The position numbers and the translations under genes were made by a program. From contig JAUXGM010000021.1 of the NCBI GenBank assembly GCA_030622125.1, positions 1-20,742 on the forward strand: DNA of 20,742 bases, in the 5' to 3' direction. The DNA comes from a bacterium. Its GTDB lineage: Bacteria > AUK180. The notes beneath the pieces are model-generated. The model was not told where the DNA came from. It saw only the letters and a list, made by a program, of their open reading frames with translations, and did no database searches. Positions 1-6,266 of this stretch are shown piece after piece; position 1 is the stretch's first letter; the number at the start of each line of letters is the position of its first letter.

Positions 1-71
1 TACTTCGGCTAAAGCCTCAGTATGACGGACAGGAATGGATTCCACAGTCGCTTCACTCCTTCTGAATGACC
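1..71 (-). repeat. Dispersed GTCATTC-type repeat fragment
   Basis: Read on the minus strand, 70 to 37 gives GTCATTCAGAAGGAGTGAAG followed by CGACTGTGGAATCC. The same core (GTCATTCAGA, then GGGAAGCGAAGAATTT) recurs on the plus strand at 4462-4490. Such sequences are a common intergenic repeat type in many bacterial genomes. An open reading frame crosses this stretch on the minus strand, but it is built of repeat sequence, so I do not call a gene here. Confidence 0.6.
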
Positions 72-85
72 CTGATAATGTCTTT

Positions 86-115
86 CTTTGCGTCCTTTGC
101 GTCTCTGCGGTGAGA
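86..115. repeat. Short tandem repeat CTTTGCGTC x2
   Basis: CTTTGCGTC occurs at 86-94 and again immediately at 95-103, followed by TCTGCGGTGAGA. This looks like another low-complexity dispersed intergenic repeat. No gene is evident. Confidence 0.5.
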
Positions 116-142
116 TAGTTCGGAAAAACAGTGCCAGGTTGA

Positions 143-171
143 CCCCATTACAGATGGAATCTCTAACGGGG
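143..171. repeat. Imperfect hairpin, 13-bp stem with 3-nt loop
   Basis: CCCCATTACAGAT (143-155) and ATCTCTAACGGGG (159-171) are inverted repeats matching at 11 of 13 positions, separated by GGA. A shorter outer pair, TTGACCCCA (139-147) and TTGGGGTTAA (188-197), encloses it. There is no T-run after the stem, so it is not an obvious intrinsic terminator. It is more likely a palindromic dispersed repeat. Confidence 0.55.
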
Positions 172-282
172 CAAGCAGTTTCAGATTTTGGGGTTAAGAA
201 ATTTGAGAAAAAATAGAAAAGTGATATGTTTATATAAAGATGGAAAAATGAAAATTTTATTATAAAAAAGTGTAACATGTTA

Positions 283-314
283 TTGCATTATAACAACTAT
301 TATGTTATAATGCA
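283..314 (+). promoter_or_regulatory. Promoter with overlapping 11-bp perfect palindromic operator
   Basis: TGCATTATAAC (284-294) and GTTATAATGCA (304-314) form a perfect inverted repeat around a 9-nt centre. A consensus -10 TATAAT lies at 306-311 inside the right arm. A weak -35 TTGCAT lies at 283-288 at 17-bp spacing, overlapping the left arm. A dimeric repressor on this palindrome would block RNA polymerase. The downstream gene encodes a winged-helix protein, so autoregulation is the natural inference. The predicted transcript start is near 318, about 20 nt before the start codon. Confidence 0.72.
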
Positions 315-337
315 TATGTAAGTTATAAGAGGTGATT

Positions 338-1342
338 GTGAATATAAAGAAGGTGCAGGATTATTTCTTCAATGTTATTGGGATTGAAATTCAAATACTT
401 CCACTGGGGAATGATTTTTTAAATAAATTAAATTATCAGCAAAAAAAAATATTTCAATATTATAAAGTAATAATTAATAATAATGATTTTATTTTAATTA
501 TTTTTGATGAGACACATTTTACACCAAATGAAATTAAAAATAATGTGGAAAATATAAAAAGAAAATTAAATAGAAAAGTGATAATAGTTAAAAACAAAAT
601 AAATTCTTATGATAGAATTAGGTTAATAAAATACAAAATTGGATTTATTATTCCAAACAAACATTTGTATATTCCCGAAATGTTAATTGATCTAAGAGAA
701 TCTTTTGATATTGAAAAAATAGTTAGAGAAAAATTTACTCCTTCAACTCAGTTTATTCTGATATTTCACTTGCTTAAACATAATTTAAGTGGGAAAACTC
801 TTAATGAAGTTATAGAGATTATAGATAATTTTAACAAAAAAAATAATCACAATCTTATGAATTATTCAAAAATGACAATAAATAGAGCATTTAATGAATT
901 GAAATATTTTAAAATATGTAATATTGAACGAAAAAAAGGAATGAATTATTTATTTTTCCCAAAGAATAAGAAAAAATTGTTGCATAAGGCTAAAAAATTT
1001 ATGATTAATCCAATTTCAAAAAAAATAAGACTATATAAATCTTCAAATAAACTAAAGTTGAAACTTTATTCAGGTATAACAGCACTTTCTAAATATACTT
1101 TGATAGCACCTGAAAATATAAAAACATTCGCAATGTATAAAAAGCAATTTAATAAGGAAAGAATTCCTAATAATATGGAATTCAACGAATATTTTAATTT
1201 AGAGTTATGGGAATATAATCCCTTTTCTCTTTCATTGAATAAAAAAACTGTTGATCCAATATCTTTATATTTTTCATTAAAAGGGAGCAAAGATGAGAGA
1301 ATTTCTAAATCTTTGGAAAATTTATTAAAGAATTGCTTATGA
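338..1342 (+). CDS. AbiEi-like winged-helix antitoxin / autoregulator
   Basis: This 334-residue protein is the first gene of a two-gene overlapping module. I chose GTG 338 because AAGAGGTGAT (327-336) puts GAGG 5 nt upstream; GTG 332 in the same frame overlaps that ribosome site. Residues from about 130 to 205 look like a winged helix (YSKMTINRAFNELKYFKIC, then a basic wing). The last third carries the signature I recall from regulators paired with AbiEii-like nucleotidyltransferases: ITALSKYTLI, LELWEYNPF and VDPISLYFSLKG. The inferred role is antitoxin and DNA-binding repressor of its own promoter. Its stop overlaps the next start (ATGA, 1339-1342). Base composition is far poorer in GC than the housekeeping block, suggesting acquisition. 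The family call rests on remembered motifs, not a search. Confidence 0.75.
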   Translation: MNIKKVQDYFFNVIGIEIQILPLGNDFLNKLNYQQKKIFQYYKVIINNNDFILIIFDETHFTPNEIKNNVENIKRKLNRKVIIVKNKINSYDRIRLIKYKIGFIIPNKHLYIPEMLIDLRESFDIEKIVREKFTPSTQFILIFHLLKHNLSGKTLNEVIEIIDNFNKKNNHNLMNYSKMTINRAFNELKYFKICNIERKKGMNYLFFPKNKKKLLHKAKKFMINPISKKIRLYKSSNKLKLKLYSGITALSKYTLIAPENIKTFAMYKKQFNKERIPNNMEFNEYFNLELWEYNPFSLSLNKKTVDPISLYFSLKGSKDERISKSLENLLKNCL

Positions 1343-2112
1343 TAGTGGGATTAGAAAAGTTCAAAACATATTTTAAGGATTATAATGATTTTTTTATAAT
1401 TATTGGTGGGACAGCATGTTCATTATTATATGATACTGCGGGTTTAGAATTTAGAACCACTAAAGATATAGATATAATTATTACAATTACAAAAGCAAAA
1501 AGATCGGAAGCATTTTTAAAACAGTTTTATAAATTTATTAAGGATGGTAAATATTCTGTATTTCAAAAAGACGATAAATATTATTTTTATAGATTTATCA
1601 AGCCACAAAAAGAAGATTTTCCAGAACTTATTGAATTATTTTCAAAAGAGCAATTAAAAATGACTGAATTAATTGAAAGGAAGTATACTTCTTTGGATAA
1701 AAATGAAAATTATCACTTATCAGCAATAATTATTGAAAATGATTATTATAATCTAATTACTAAAAATATAGTGAATATAAATGATATGTCGGTTGCAAAT
1801 CCGTTGGTGCTTATTTTTTTAAAAGCTATTGCATGGAATGATCTAAAAATGAAAAAAGAAAATGGTAAAAAAAATATTGATTCAAAAGAAATAAAAAAAC
1901 ATAGAAATGATATTGTAAGAATAAATGAAATCTTAACGAGTGAAAATAAATTATATATTACCCTAAAATTATATGATAAAGTTATAAATATTCTAAAAAA
2001 AATAGAAGAATCATTTACGGATGTTGATATAAGAAATATTGTTGGAAGAAAAAAGATTAATAAAAATGAAATTTTTAGAAATATAGTATCTAAATTCGAA
2101 ATTAATAAGTAA
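1339..2112 (+). CDS. AbiEii/AbiGii-like nucleotidyltransferase toxin
   Basis: This 257-residue protein belongs to the DNA polymerase beta-type nucleotidyltransferase superfamily. The active-site signature is at the N terminus: GGTACSLL, then RTTKDIDIII, giving the GG...DxD metal/NTP site. Further conserved stretches are FLKAIAWNDL and SKEIKKHRNDIVRI, which I recall from AbiEii-type toxins of this two-gene class. ATG 1339 is chosen over the in-frame TTG 1333 because it overlaps the upstream stop as ATGA, implying translational coupling; no strong ribosome site is visible. Characterised relatives (AbiEii, mycobacterial MenT) are toxins, and some MenT proteins add nucleotides to tRNA acceptor ends. 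That this protein does so is inference. The gene is very AT-rich, like its partner. Confidence 0.8.
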   Translation: MIVGLEKFKTYFKDYNDFFIIIGGTACSLLYDTAGLEFRTTKDIDIIITITKAKRSEAFLKQFYKFIKDGKYSVFQKDDKYYFYRFIKPQKEDFPELIELFSKEQLKMTELIERKYTSLDKNENYHLSAIIIENDYYNLITKNIVNINDMSVANPLVLIFLKAIAWNDLKMKKENGKKNIDSKEIKKHRNDIVRINEILTSENKLYITLKLYDKVINILKKIEESFTDVDIRNIVGRKKINKNEIFRNIVSKFEINK

Positions 2113-2140
2113 AAAAAATAAAAAAATTTAAAAGACTTTA

Positions 2141-2174
2141 AAATCCGTATAATTCGTTAAATCCGTGGTTAAAA
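2141..2174. repeat. Degenerate ATCCGT repeat unit
   Basis: AAATCCGTATAATTCGTT followed by AAATCCGTGGTTAAAA is the reverse-complement form of the unit at 5967-6000 and is related to 6168-6199. It has a roughly 10-nt internal periodicity (ATCCGT/TTCGTT/ATCCGT). It marks the right edge of the AT-rich toxin-antitoxin module. Confidence 0.6.
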
Positions 2175-2239
2175 AATCTTATTTGGTAAAAAAACTGTTT
2201 TTTAAAAAAGTCCAAAATGTATTGGAATACGACAACTAC

Positions 2240-2267
2240 TTGAATTTTAATGTTATTTCGGTAGAAT
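2240..2267 (+). promoter_or_regulatory. Putative promoter of the CPBP protease gene
   Basis: TTGAAT (2240-2245) and TAGAAT (2262-2267) are separated by 16 bp. The ATG at 2273 begins only 5 nt after the -10 box, so transcription would start at or next to the start codon (leaderless). No ribosome site is visible before 2273, which fits. Confidence 0.45.
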
Positions 2268-2272
2268 ATATT

Positions 2273-2932
2273 ATGATAAAGGGATTTTTAATTGCTTTTG
2301 GCTTTATTGTTTTTATTTATGTCGGGAGTTTGCTTGTTATTAAATTGTTTTTCAAAGAAAAAATGGAGAAAAACAAGCGGTTTTTGATCCTGCTGAATAC
2401 GGTTTTGCCTCTGATACTTTCTTTCCCTATTTTTTTAATATTTTATGAACCGTTTTTTAGGGATAAATTATTTCATTTTACAAATTTTTCCCGTTTTCCT
2501 TTTGTATTATGTTTTTTACTTTTTTTTGCCATTATAATATTGATCTTTGATCTTCTTTGTAAGCGAAAAAAATCATTTTTCGATAGATTTAGTTTAAAAG
2601 AAAAATTTCTCCTTCTAACATTTTTGCCTGCAATATCAGAGGAATGCATATTTAGAGGCATTTTTTTACTTCCTTTTTATCATTATTACCGGATATCGCT
2701 TTTTAATATCCCAATTGCCGTTTTGATGGGAGGATTACTATTTTCTTTTATTCATATAACGCAAATCTTTGCAAATATATCCTCAAAAGAACTTGTTATA
2801 ACACTTTTTTTTGCGTTTCTTTTGGGTATCATAAATGGTTATCTTTTAATAGAAACAGGAAATATTCTGTATCCTGTTCTAATACATTTTGCCTTGAACT
2901 CCATTGGAATTTTGTTTTCAAAAAAGATTTAA
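2273..2932 (+). CDS. CPBP-family intramembrane metallopeptidase (CAAX protease/Abi)
   Basis: This 219-residue protein is mostly hydrophobic, with several predicted membrane segments. It has the three hallmark CPBP motifs in order: EExxxR in SEECIFRGIF, FxxxH in FSFIHIT, and HxxxN in HFALNSIG. The family cleaves prenylated or other membrane proteins, and bacterial members include bacteriocin-immunity and phage-exclusion proteins. The substrate here is unknown. A GTG at 2165 opens the frame earlier, but those 36 extra codons begin inside a dispersed repeat (2141-2174) and are not membrane-like, so ATG 2273 is preferred. The gene converges on the TPR gene, and the two 3' ends overlap by 15 bp. 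It sits beside an AbiE-type module, but its putative own promoter argues against one operon. Confidence 0.82.
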   Translation: MIKGFLIAFGFIVFIYVGSLLVIKLFFKEKMEKNKRFLILLNTVLPLILSFPIFLIFYEPFFRDKLFHFTNFSRFPFVLCFLLFFAIIILIFDLLCKRKKSFFDRFSLKEKFLLLTFLPAISEECIFRGIFLLPFYHYYRISLFNIPIAVLMGGLLFSFIHITQIFANISSKELVITLFFAFLLGIINGYLLIETGNILYPVLIHFALNSIGILFSKKI

Positions 2933-4375
2933 TTTTTTTAGATCTTTTTTTATTTCGTTATCAAGGGTATTAAAATTTATTTTTTTTCTTATTATTTTTA
3001 TATCATTAAGAGTTTTTTGACTATCCTTTTCATCTTTTTCTAAAAATAGGTATCTACAAAAATATTTTAGAGCAAGTTTGTATTCATTTATTTCAAAATA
3101 AAATTCTCCCAATCTCTGATAACTTAATATGAGATAATAATTTGATCTCATTGAATGGGCGTAATTCAATCCTTTTTCCAATAATTCAATAACTTTTTTA
3201 TGAGATTTTCCCCCCTTTTCATTTAATTCCAGTTGAGCAAAAATTAAATAATATTCTACCAGCAATTCCTTCATCTGCATCCTTTTACCATATTCACCGG
3301 AAAGTGTTAAAAAATATCTTGATCTCTTAAAATTTCCCAGCTTAAGATAGACTGCACCAAGGTTTAGCGAACCGATGGCAACACCTTTCAAATAATTTAT
3401 TTTCTTTGACAGATCAAAATATTTTTTGAAATATATTAACGCATTTTTATATTTTCCCATAACCATATTTAAACTTCCAATGTTGTTGCTAATACGAGCG
3501 ATACCTTGAATATCATTTATTGAAGTTGATATACTCAAAGCTTTTTTAAAATATTTTATAGAAAGATCATATTTTCTTAAAATTCTATAGACAGTTCCCA
3601 AATTGTTGTATGATAAACTTTCTCCCTTTCTATCAAAAATCTCACGATTTCTTTTGATGCTCCATTCAAACATTTCTATCGATTTTTTGTAATTCCCAAT
3701 AGCCTTATGAATATTACCCAAATTGTTATAAGATTGTGCTTCTCCGTTTTTATAACCAACTTGTTTTGAATTTTTTAAAAAGGCTTCATAAGAATTTATT
3801 GCTTTTGAAAAATTCCCCTTGATTTTATAAATAATTCCTAAATTATTATTTATTTTCGCTATTTTAAATACATCATTGGTACTTTCAGCAAATTTTAATG
3901 CCCTTTTGAAATATTTTAGCGAATTGTCATAATCTCCCATAAGGTAATATATTCTCCCCAATGAGTTCCATATTTCACCTTTAATAGGTTCTTTTTTACT
4001 CGTGTCCGGAATATTGTTTACTAATTTGACATTAAATCGACATCTTTCAAAAGATTTCTTAAATTCACCGATATTTATAAAATACTTAGATAATAAAAGG
4101 TTTATTTCTATTTTTTTTTCATAGCATTTTAATGGTTTGAATCTTAAATTCTGTAAAAGTGCATCGATAGTTTTTTTCCCTTCGCCATTCCTACCTGTAT
4201 CTAAATAAACATTTGTAATATTTTTTTTTATTTGAAAATACTGATGAAAATCATCTTGTGAATATTTTAATCCACCTTGAAAATAGTTTAATGCGTTATC
4301 AATATCCCCTAATAAAAAGTAAATTTCACCTAAATTAAGAAATGATTTGAAAACATATTCTTTCTTATTAAACAT
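2918..4375 (-). CDS. Tetratricopeptide-repeat protein
   Basis: This 485-residue protein consists almost entirely of TPR units, about 11 of them. Several in the middle have an exact 40-residue spacing of the Tpr_12 type (SYNNLGNIHKAIGNYKKSIE, SYNNLGTVYRILRKYDLSIK, ISNNIGSLNMVMGKYKNALI). There is no signal peptide, membrane segment or catalytic domain, so it is likely a cytoplasmic scaffold. Such arrays are often the sensory half of larger kinase, cyclase or regulator proteins, so it could be a detached module, but no upstream coding sequence continues the frame. ATG 4375 has no ribosome site, and a promoter -10 box ends 8 nt before it. The C terminus ends with a basic region and overlaps the CPBP gene tail. 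The partner is unknown. Confidence 0.85.
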   Translation of the reverse strand: MFNKKEYVFKSFLNLGEIYFLLGDIDNALNYFQGGLKYSQDDFHQYFQIKKNITNVYLDTGRNGEGKKTIDALLQNLRFKPLKCYEKKIEINLLLSKYFINIGEFKKSFERCRFNVKLVNNIPDTSKKEPIKGEIWNSLGRIYYLMGDYDNSLKYFKRALKFAESTNDVFKIAKINNNLGIIYKIKGNFSKAINSYEAFLKNSKQVGYKNGEAQSYNNLGNIHKAIGNYKKSIEMFEWSIKRNREIFDRKGESLSYNNLGTVYRILRKYDLSIKYFKKALSISTSINDIQGIARISNNIGSLNMVMGKYKNALIYFKKYFDLSKKINYLKGVAIGSLNLGAVYLKLGNFKRSRYFLTLSGEYGKRMQMKELLVEYYLIFAQLELNEKGGKSHKKVIELLEKGLNYAHSMRSNYYLILSYQRLGEFYFEINEYKLALKYFCRYLFLEKDEKDSQKTLNDIKIIRKKINFNTLDNEIKKDLKKLNLF

Positions 4376-4383
4376 TTTATATT

Positions 4384-4411
4384 ATTATAACAAGTAATAG
4401 AATAAAGTCAA
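4384..4411 (-). promoter_or_regulatory. Putative promoter of the TPR gene, nearly leaderless
   Basis: On the minus strand, TTGACT (4406-4411) and TATAAT (4384-4389) are separated by 16 bp. Only 8 nt lie between the -10 box and the ATG at 4375, so the predicted leader is 0-2 nt. This agrees with the missing ribosome site. Confidence 0.6.
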
Positions 4412-4461
4412 GTAGAAAAATGGTGCTTTTGTGATTCAGACATAAGAAAAATAACTTCCGT

Positions 4462-4490
4462 GTCATTCAGAGGGAAGCGAAGAATTTATC
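4462..4490 (+). repeat. Dispersed GTCATTC-type repeat, second copy
   Basis: GTCATTCAGAGGGAAGCGAA followed by GAATTTATC shares its core with the inverse-oriented copy at 37-70. It lies in the 4376-4753 intergenic gap, which otherwise holds further repeats and two divergent promoters. Confidence 0.55.
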
Positions 4491-4525
4491 TTTTAATCTT
4501 CGATTCGAGTCCGGGACACAGTCTT

Positions 4526-4619
4526 GGGACACACCAAAAAACAAGTGAAAAATGAATAGTGAAAAGTGAATAGTGACAGAAAAACCCAAACCCAAAATCC
4601 TAAATTTTATTTCCGTATT
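4526..4619 (+). repeat. Long dispersed direct repeat, copy A
   Basis: This stretch of about 94 bp is closely similar to 20498-20593 in the same orientation. Shared blocks include GGGACACACCAAAAAA, ACAAGTGAA, CAGTGAAAAGTGAATAGTGA (AAGTGAATAGTGACAGAAAA in both), CCTAAATTTT and TTCC.GTATT. It contains an internal degenerate GTGAATA motif repeated about three times. A short open frame beginning in it is repeat sequence, not a gene. Confidence 0.7.
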
Positions 4620-4630
4620 AACTTATTTTC

Positions 4631-4672
4631 TTATTCTCTGTTGCTCTGTGTGTTCTGTGATTATTTCATTAC
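4631..4672 (+). repeat. Dispersed CTCTGTG-type repeat
   Basis: TTATTCTCTGTTGCTCTGTG followed by TGTTCTGTGATTATTTCATTAC is nearly identical to 6233-6277. A related copy in inverse orientation lies at 5895-5919. Confidence 0.65.
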
Positions 4673-4706
4673 TCTAAAAAAAAACTTGTTTTGTAAAAAA
4701 TTGAAT

Positions 4707-4735
4707 TTGACTTTTTTTGTTTTTTTTTATACAAT
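4707..4735 (+). promoter_or_regulatory. Promoter of the FHA-FKBP operon
   Basis: TTGACT (4707-4712) and TACAAT (4730-4735) are spaced by 17 bp. The predicted start is near 4742, giving a 12-nt leader that just contains the AAAAGGT ribosome site at 4741-4747. Confidence 0.65.
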
Positions 4736-4753
4736 GACAAAAAAGGTAAATGA

Positions 4754-5125
4754 ATGAAAAAAGATGATTCCGATAATACAATTTATGATGGGCGGGTAGA
4801 GAGACTTGCAAAATCCGGTGAAGAATTACAGAAAATAGCATTTTTAAGACATATTCTTACAAAAAAGGAATATCCGATATCAAGACTTCCTTTTGTCATA
4901 GGTCGTTCACAGGATTGTAGCATGACAATTGACGACGAAAAGATATCAAGAATTCACTGTACTATCAATAGAAAAACAAATACCTATATATTAGAAGATA
5001 TGGGATCAACAAATGGAACGCTTGTAAATGATCACCCTATTTTAAAATGGATTTTGAAAAACGGTGATCTGATCAGTATCGGGGATGAAACCTTTCTTTT
5101 TGTAAAAAAGGGTAAAAAAATATAA
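4754..5125 (+). CDS. Small FHA-domain protein
   Basis: This 123-residue protein is essentially one forkhead-associated domain, preceded by about 40 residues of variable sequence. Diagnostic motifs are FVIGRS (phosphothreonine-binding Arg/Ser loop), SRIHC, and STNGTLVN near the C terminus. FHA domains bind phosphothreonine peptides, so this implies Ser/Thr kinase signalling in the organism, although no kinase is encoded here. The N-terminal stretch contains a threonine (NTIYDG), which could be a phosphorylation site for self-recognition as in GarA-like proteins; that is speculative. There is no signal peptide. ATG 4754 has AAAAGGT 6 nt upstream. The FKBP lipoprotein follows after 19 nt and probably shares the transcript. 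Confidence 0.9.
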   Translation: MKKDDSDNTIYDGRVERLAKSGEELQKIAFLRHILTKKEYPISRLPFVIGRSQDCSMTIDDEKISRIHCTINRKTNTYILEDMGSTNGTLVNDHPILKWILKNGDLISIGDETFLFVKKGKKI

Positions 5126-5144
5126 TATTTTTATAGGAGTTATT

Positions 5145-5861
5145 ATGTGTAAACTAAGATCAGTGATGCTAACCGGTTTTTTGGCGTTGATTTTATTGGG
5201 CTGCTCAAGGGACAAACAAAAAAGCATTGTAGTTAAAACAGAGGTGGATAGGGTAAGTTACAGCCTTGGAATGAACATTGCAAAGGGTTTGAAGAGACAG
5301 GGAGTTGAACTCAATTCGGATATATTTGCAAAAGCGGTTAATGATGTCATAATTGGGAACAAAACTATGCTAACGGAAGAGGAAATGCGAGAAACTTTAA
5401 GAAATTACCAAAAAGAACTTCGTGAAAAGATGAAAAAAGAAAGAGAGATAATTGGAGAAAAAAATCAAAAAGAAGGCACTATTTTTTTGGAAGCAAATAA
5501 GAAAAAAGAAAGTGTTATTACCCTTTCAAGTGGACTTCAATACAAGATATTAAAAGAAGGAACAGGGAAATTTCCAAAACCTACCGACACTGTAATCTGT
5601 AATTACAAAGGAACTCTAATAGACGGAACCGTGTTTGATAGCTCGTATGAAAGAGGGAAACCGGCAACATTTACACTCAATCGTGTAATAAAAGGTTGGC
5701 AGGAAGCACTTCCGCTTATGAAGGTTGGTTCAAAGTGGGAACTTTATGTTCCGGGAGAACTTGGATATGGTAAAAGAGGCAGCGGGCAGAAAATAGGACC
5801 GGATGCTGCCTTGATATTTGAAATAGAATTATTGTCAATAAAAGAAATTTTGAAAAAATAA
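5145..5861 (+). CDS. FKBP-type peptidyl-prolyl isomerase, Mip/FkpA-like lipoprotein
   Basis: This 238-residue protein catalyses cis-trans isomerisation of prolyl bonds and probably helps fold exported proteins. The N terminus is a lipoprotein signal with lipobox LLGC, Cys20 being the predicted lipidated residue, so it is envelope-anchored. Residues from about 34 to 120 form the FKBP_N dimerisation region (DRVSYSLGMNIAKGLK, followed by a charged helix). Residues from about 145 to 234 are the FKBP_C catalytic domain, with the ligand-pocket residues present: NYKG, FDSSY, VIKGW, LGYG and FEIEL. ATG 5145 follows AGGAG (5135-5139) at good distance. It lies downstream of the FHA gene in one operon and converges on the M20 peptidase across the inverted-repeat element. 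Confidence 0.95.
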   Translation: MCKLRSVMLTGFLALILLGCSRDKQKSIVVKTEVDRVSYSLGMNIAKGLKRQGVELNSDIFAKAVNDVIIGNKTMLTEEEMRETLRNYQKELREKMKKEREIIGEKNQKEGTIFLEANKKKESVITLSSGLQYKILKEGTGKFPKPTDTVICNYKGTLIDGTVFDSSYERGKPATFTLNRVIKGWQEALPLMKVGSKWELYVPGELGYGKRGSGQKIGPDAALIFEIELLSIKEILKK

Positions 5862-5894
5862 AAAGCCAACTCAATCGTAATAATCTCAAATATA

Positions 5895-6266
5895 ATAACC
5901 ACAGAGGCACAGAGCACACTGAGTTTAAAAAAGAAGAAATAAAACAAAAAAAGCAATATAATTTATTTAACCACGGATTTGACGGATTATACGGATTTTT
6001 AAGACATCTAAATTTTCAGTTTAAGTGATTTTACTAAATCACTTTTCATTAAATCTTTTTTTTAAAGTAGAAAATTAATTTTCTAATCTTTAAAAAGATT
6101 TAGAATAATGAAATTTCATTTCATAACTGAAAATTTAAAATTAAAACGCTGTTTTTCATATTATTTATAATCTGTTTAATCTGTCTAATCTGTGGTTACT
6201 ATATTTTCTTATTCCCCTATCTACTTATTGCCTTATTCTCTGTTGCTCTGTGTGCTCTGTGGTTAT
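5895..6266. repeat. Nested inverted-repeat element between convergent genes
   Basis: The outer arms are 5895-5919 (ATAACCACAGAGGCACAGAG...) and 6242-6266, whose reverse complement begins ATAACCACAGAGCACACAGA. A second pair lies inside at 5967-6000 (TTAACCACGGATTTGACGGA...) and 6168-6199 (reverse complement GTAACCACAGATTAGACAGA...). The centre at 6009-6137 folds further. The element fills the 5862-6262 gap, holds no gene, and could act as a bidirectional terminator or a non-autonomous mobile repeat. Its right arm supplies the stop codon of the M20 peptidase gene. Confidence 0.65.
6009..6137. repeat. Cluster of nested perfect palindromes
   Basis: TAAATTTTCAGTT (6009-6021) pairs perfectly with 6125-6137. 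Inside it are several further structures. A 9-bp stem AAGTGATTT/AAATCACTT (6023-6031 and 6036-6044) has loop TACT. A 10-bp pair AAATCTTTTT/AAAAAGATTT lies at 6051-6060 and 6092-6101. The 18-bp perfect palindrome TAGAAAATTAATTTTCTA lies at 6068-6085. The sequence is symmetric and strongly foldable despite containing no gene. Confidence 0.75.

Noticed and set aside
9-278. 89-codon open frame on the minus strand
   Set aside because: It runs through dispersed repeats and a hairpin, with a low-complexity start and no ribosome site.
2165-2272. GTG start giving a longer CPBP protease
   Set aside because: The GTG is in a dispersed repeat unit, the extra 36 residues are not membrane-like, and ATG 2273 has a promoter directly upstream.
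4495-4520. tRNA T-arm-like sequence GATTCGAGTCCGGG
   Set aside because: The flanking bases do not form the T stem, and no acceptor, D or anticodon arms can be found.
4566-4757. Short plus-strand open frame before the FHA gene
   Set aside because: It lies within repeats and the promoter of the FHA-FKBP operon, and its composition is not protein-like.
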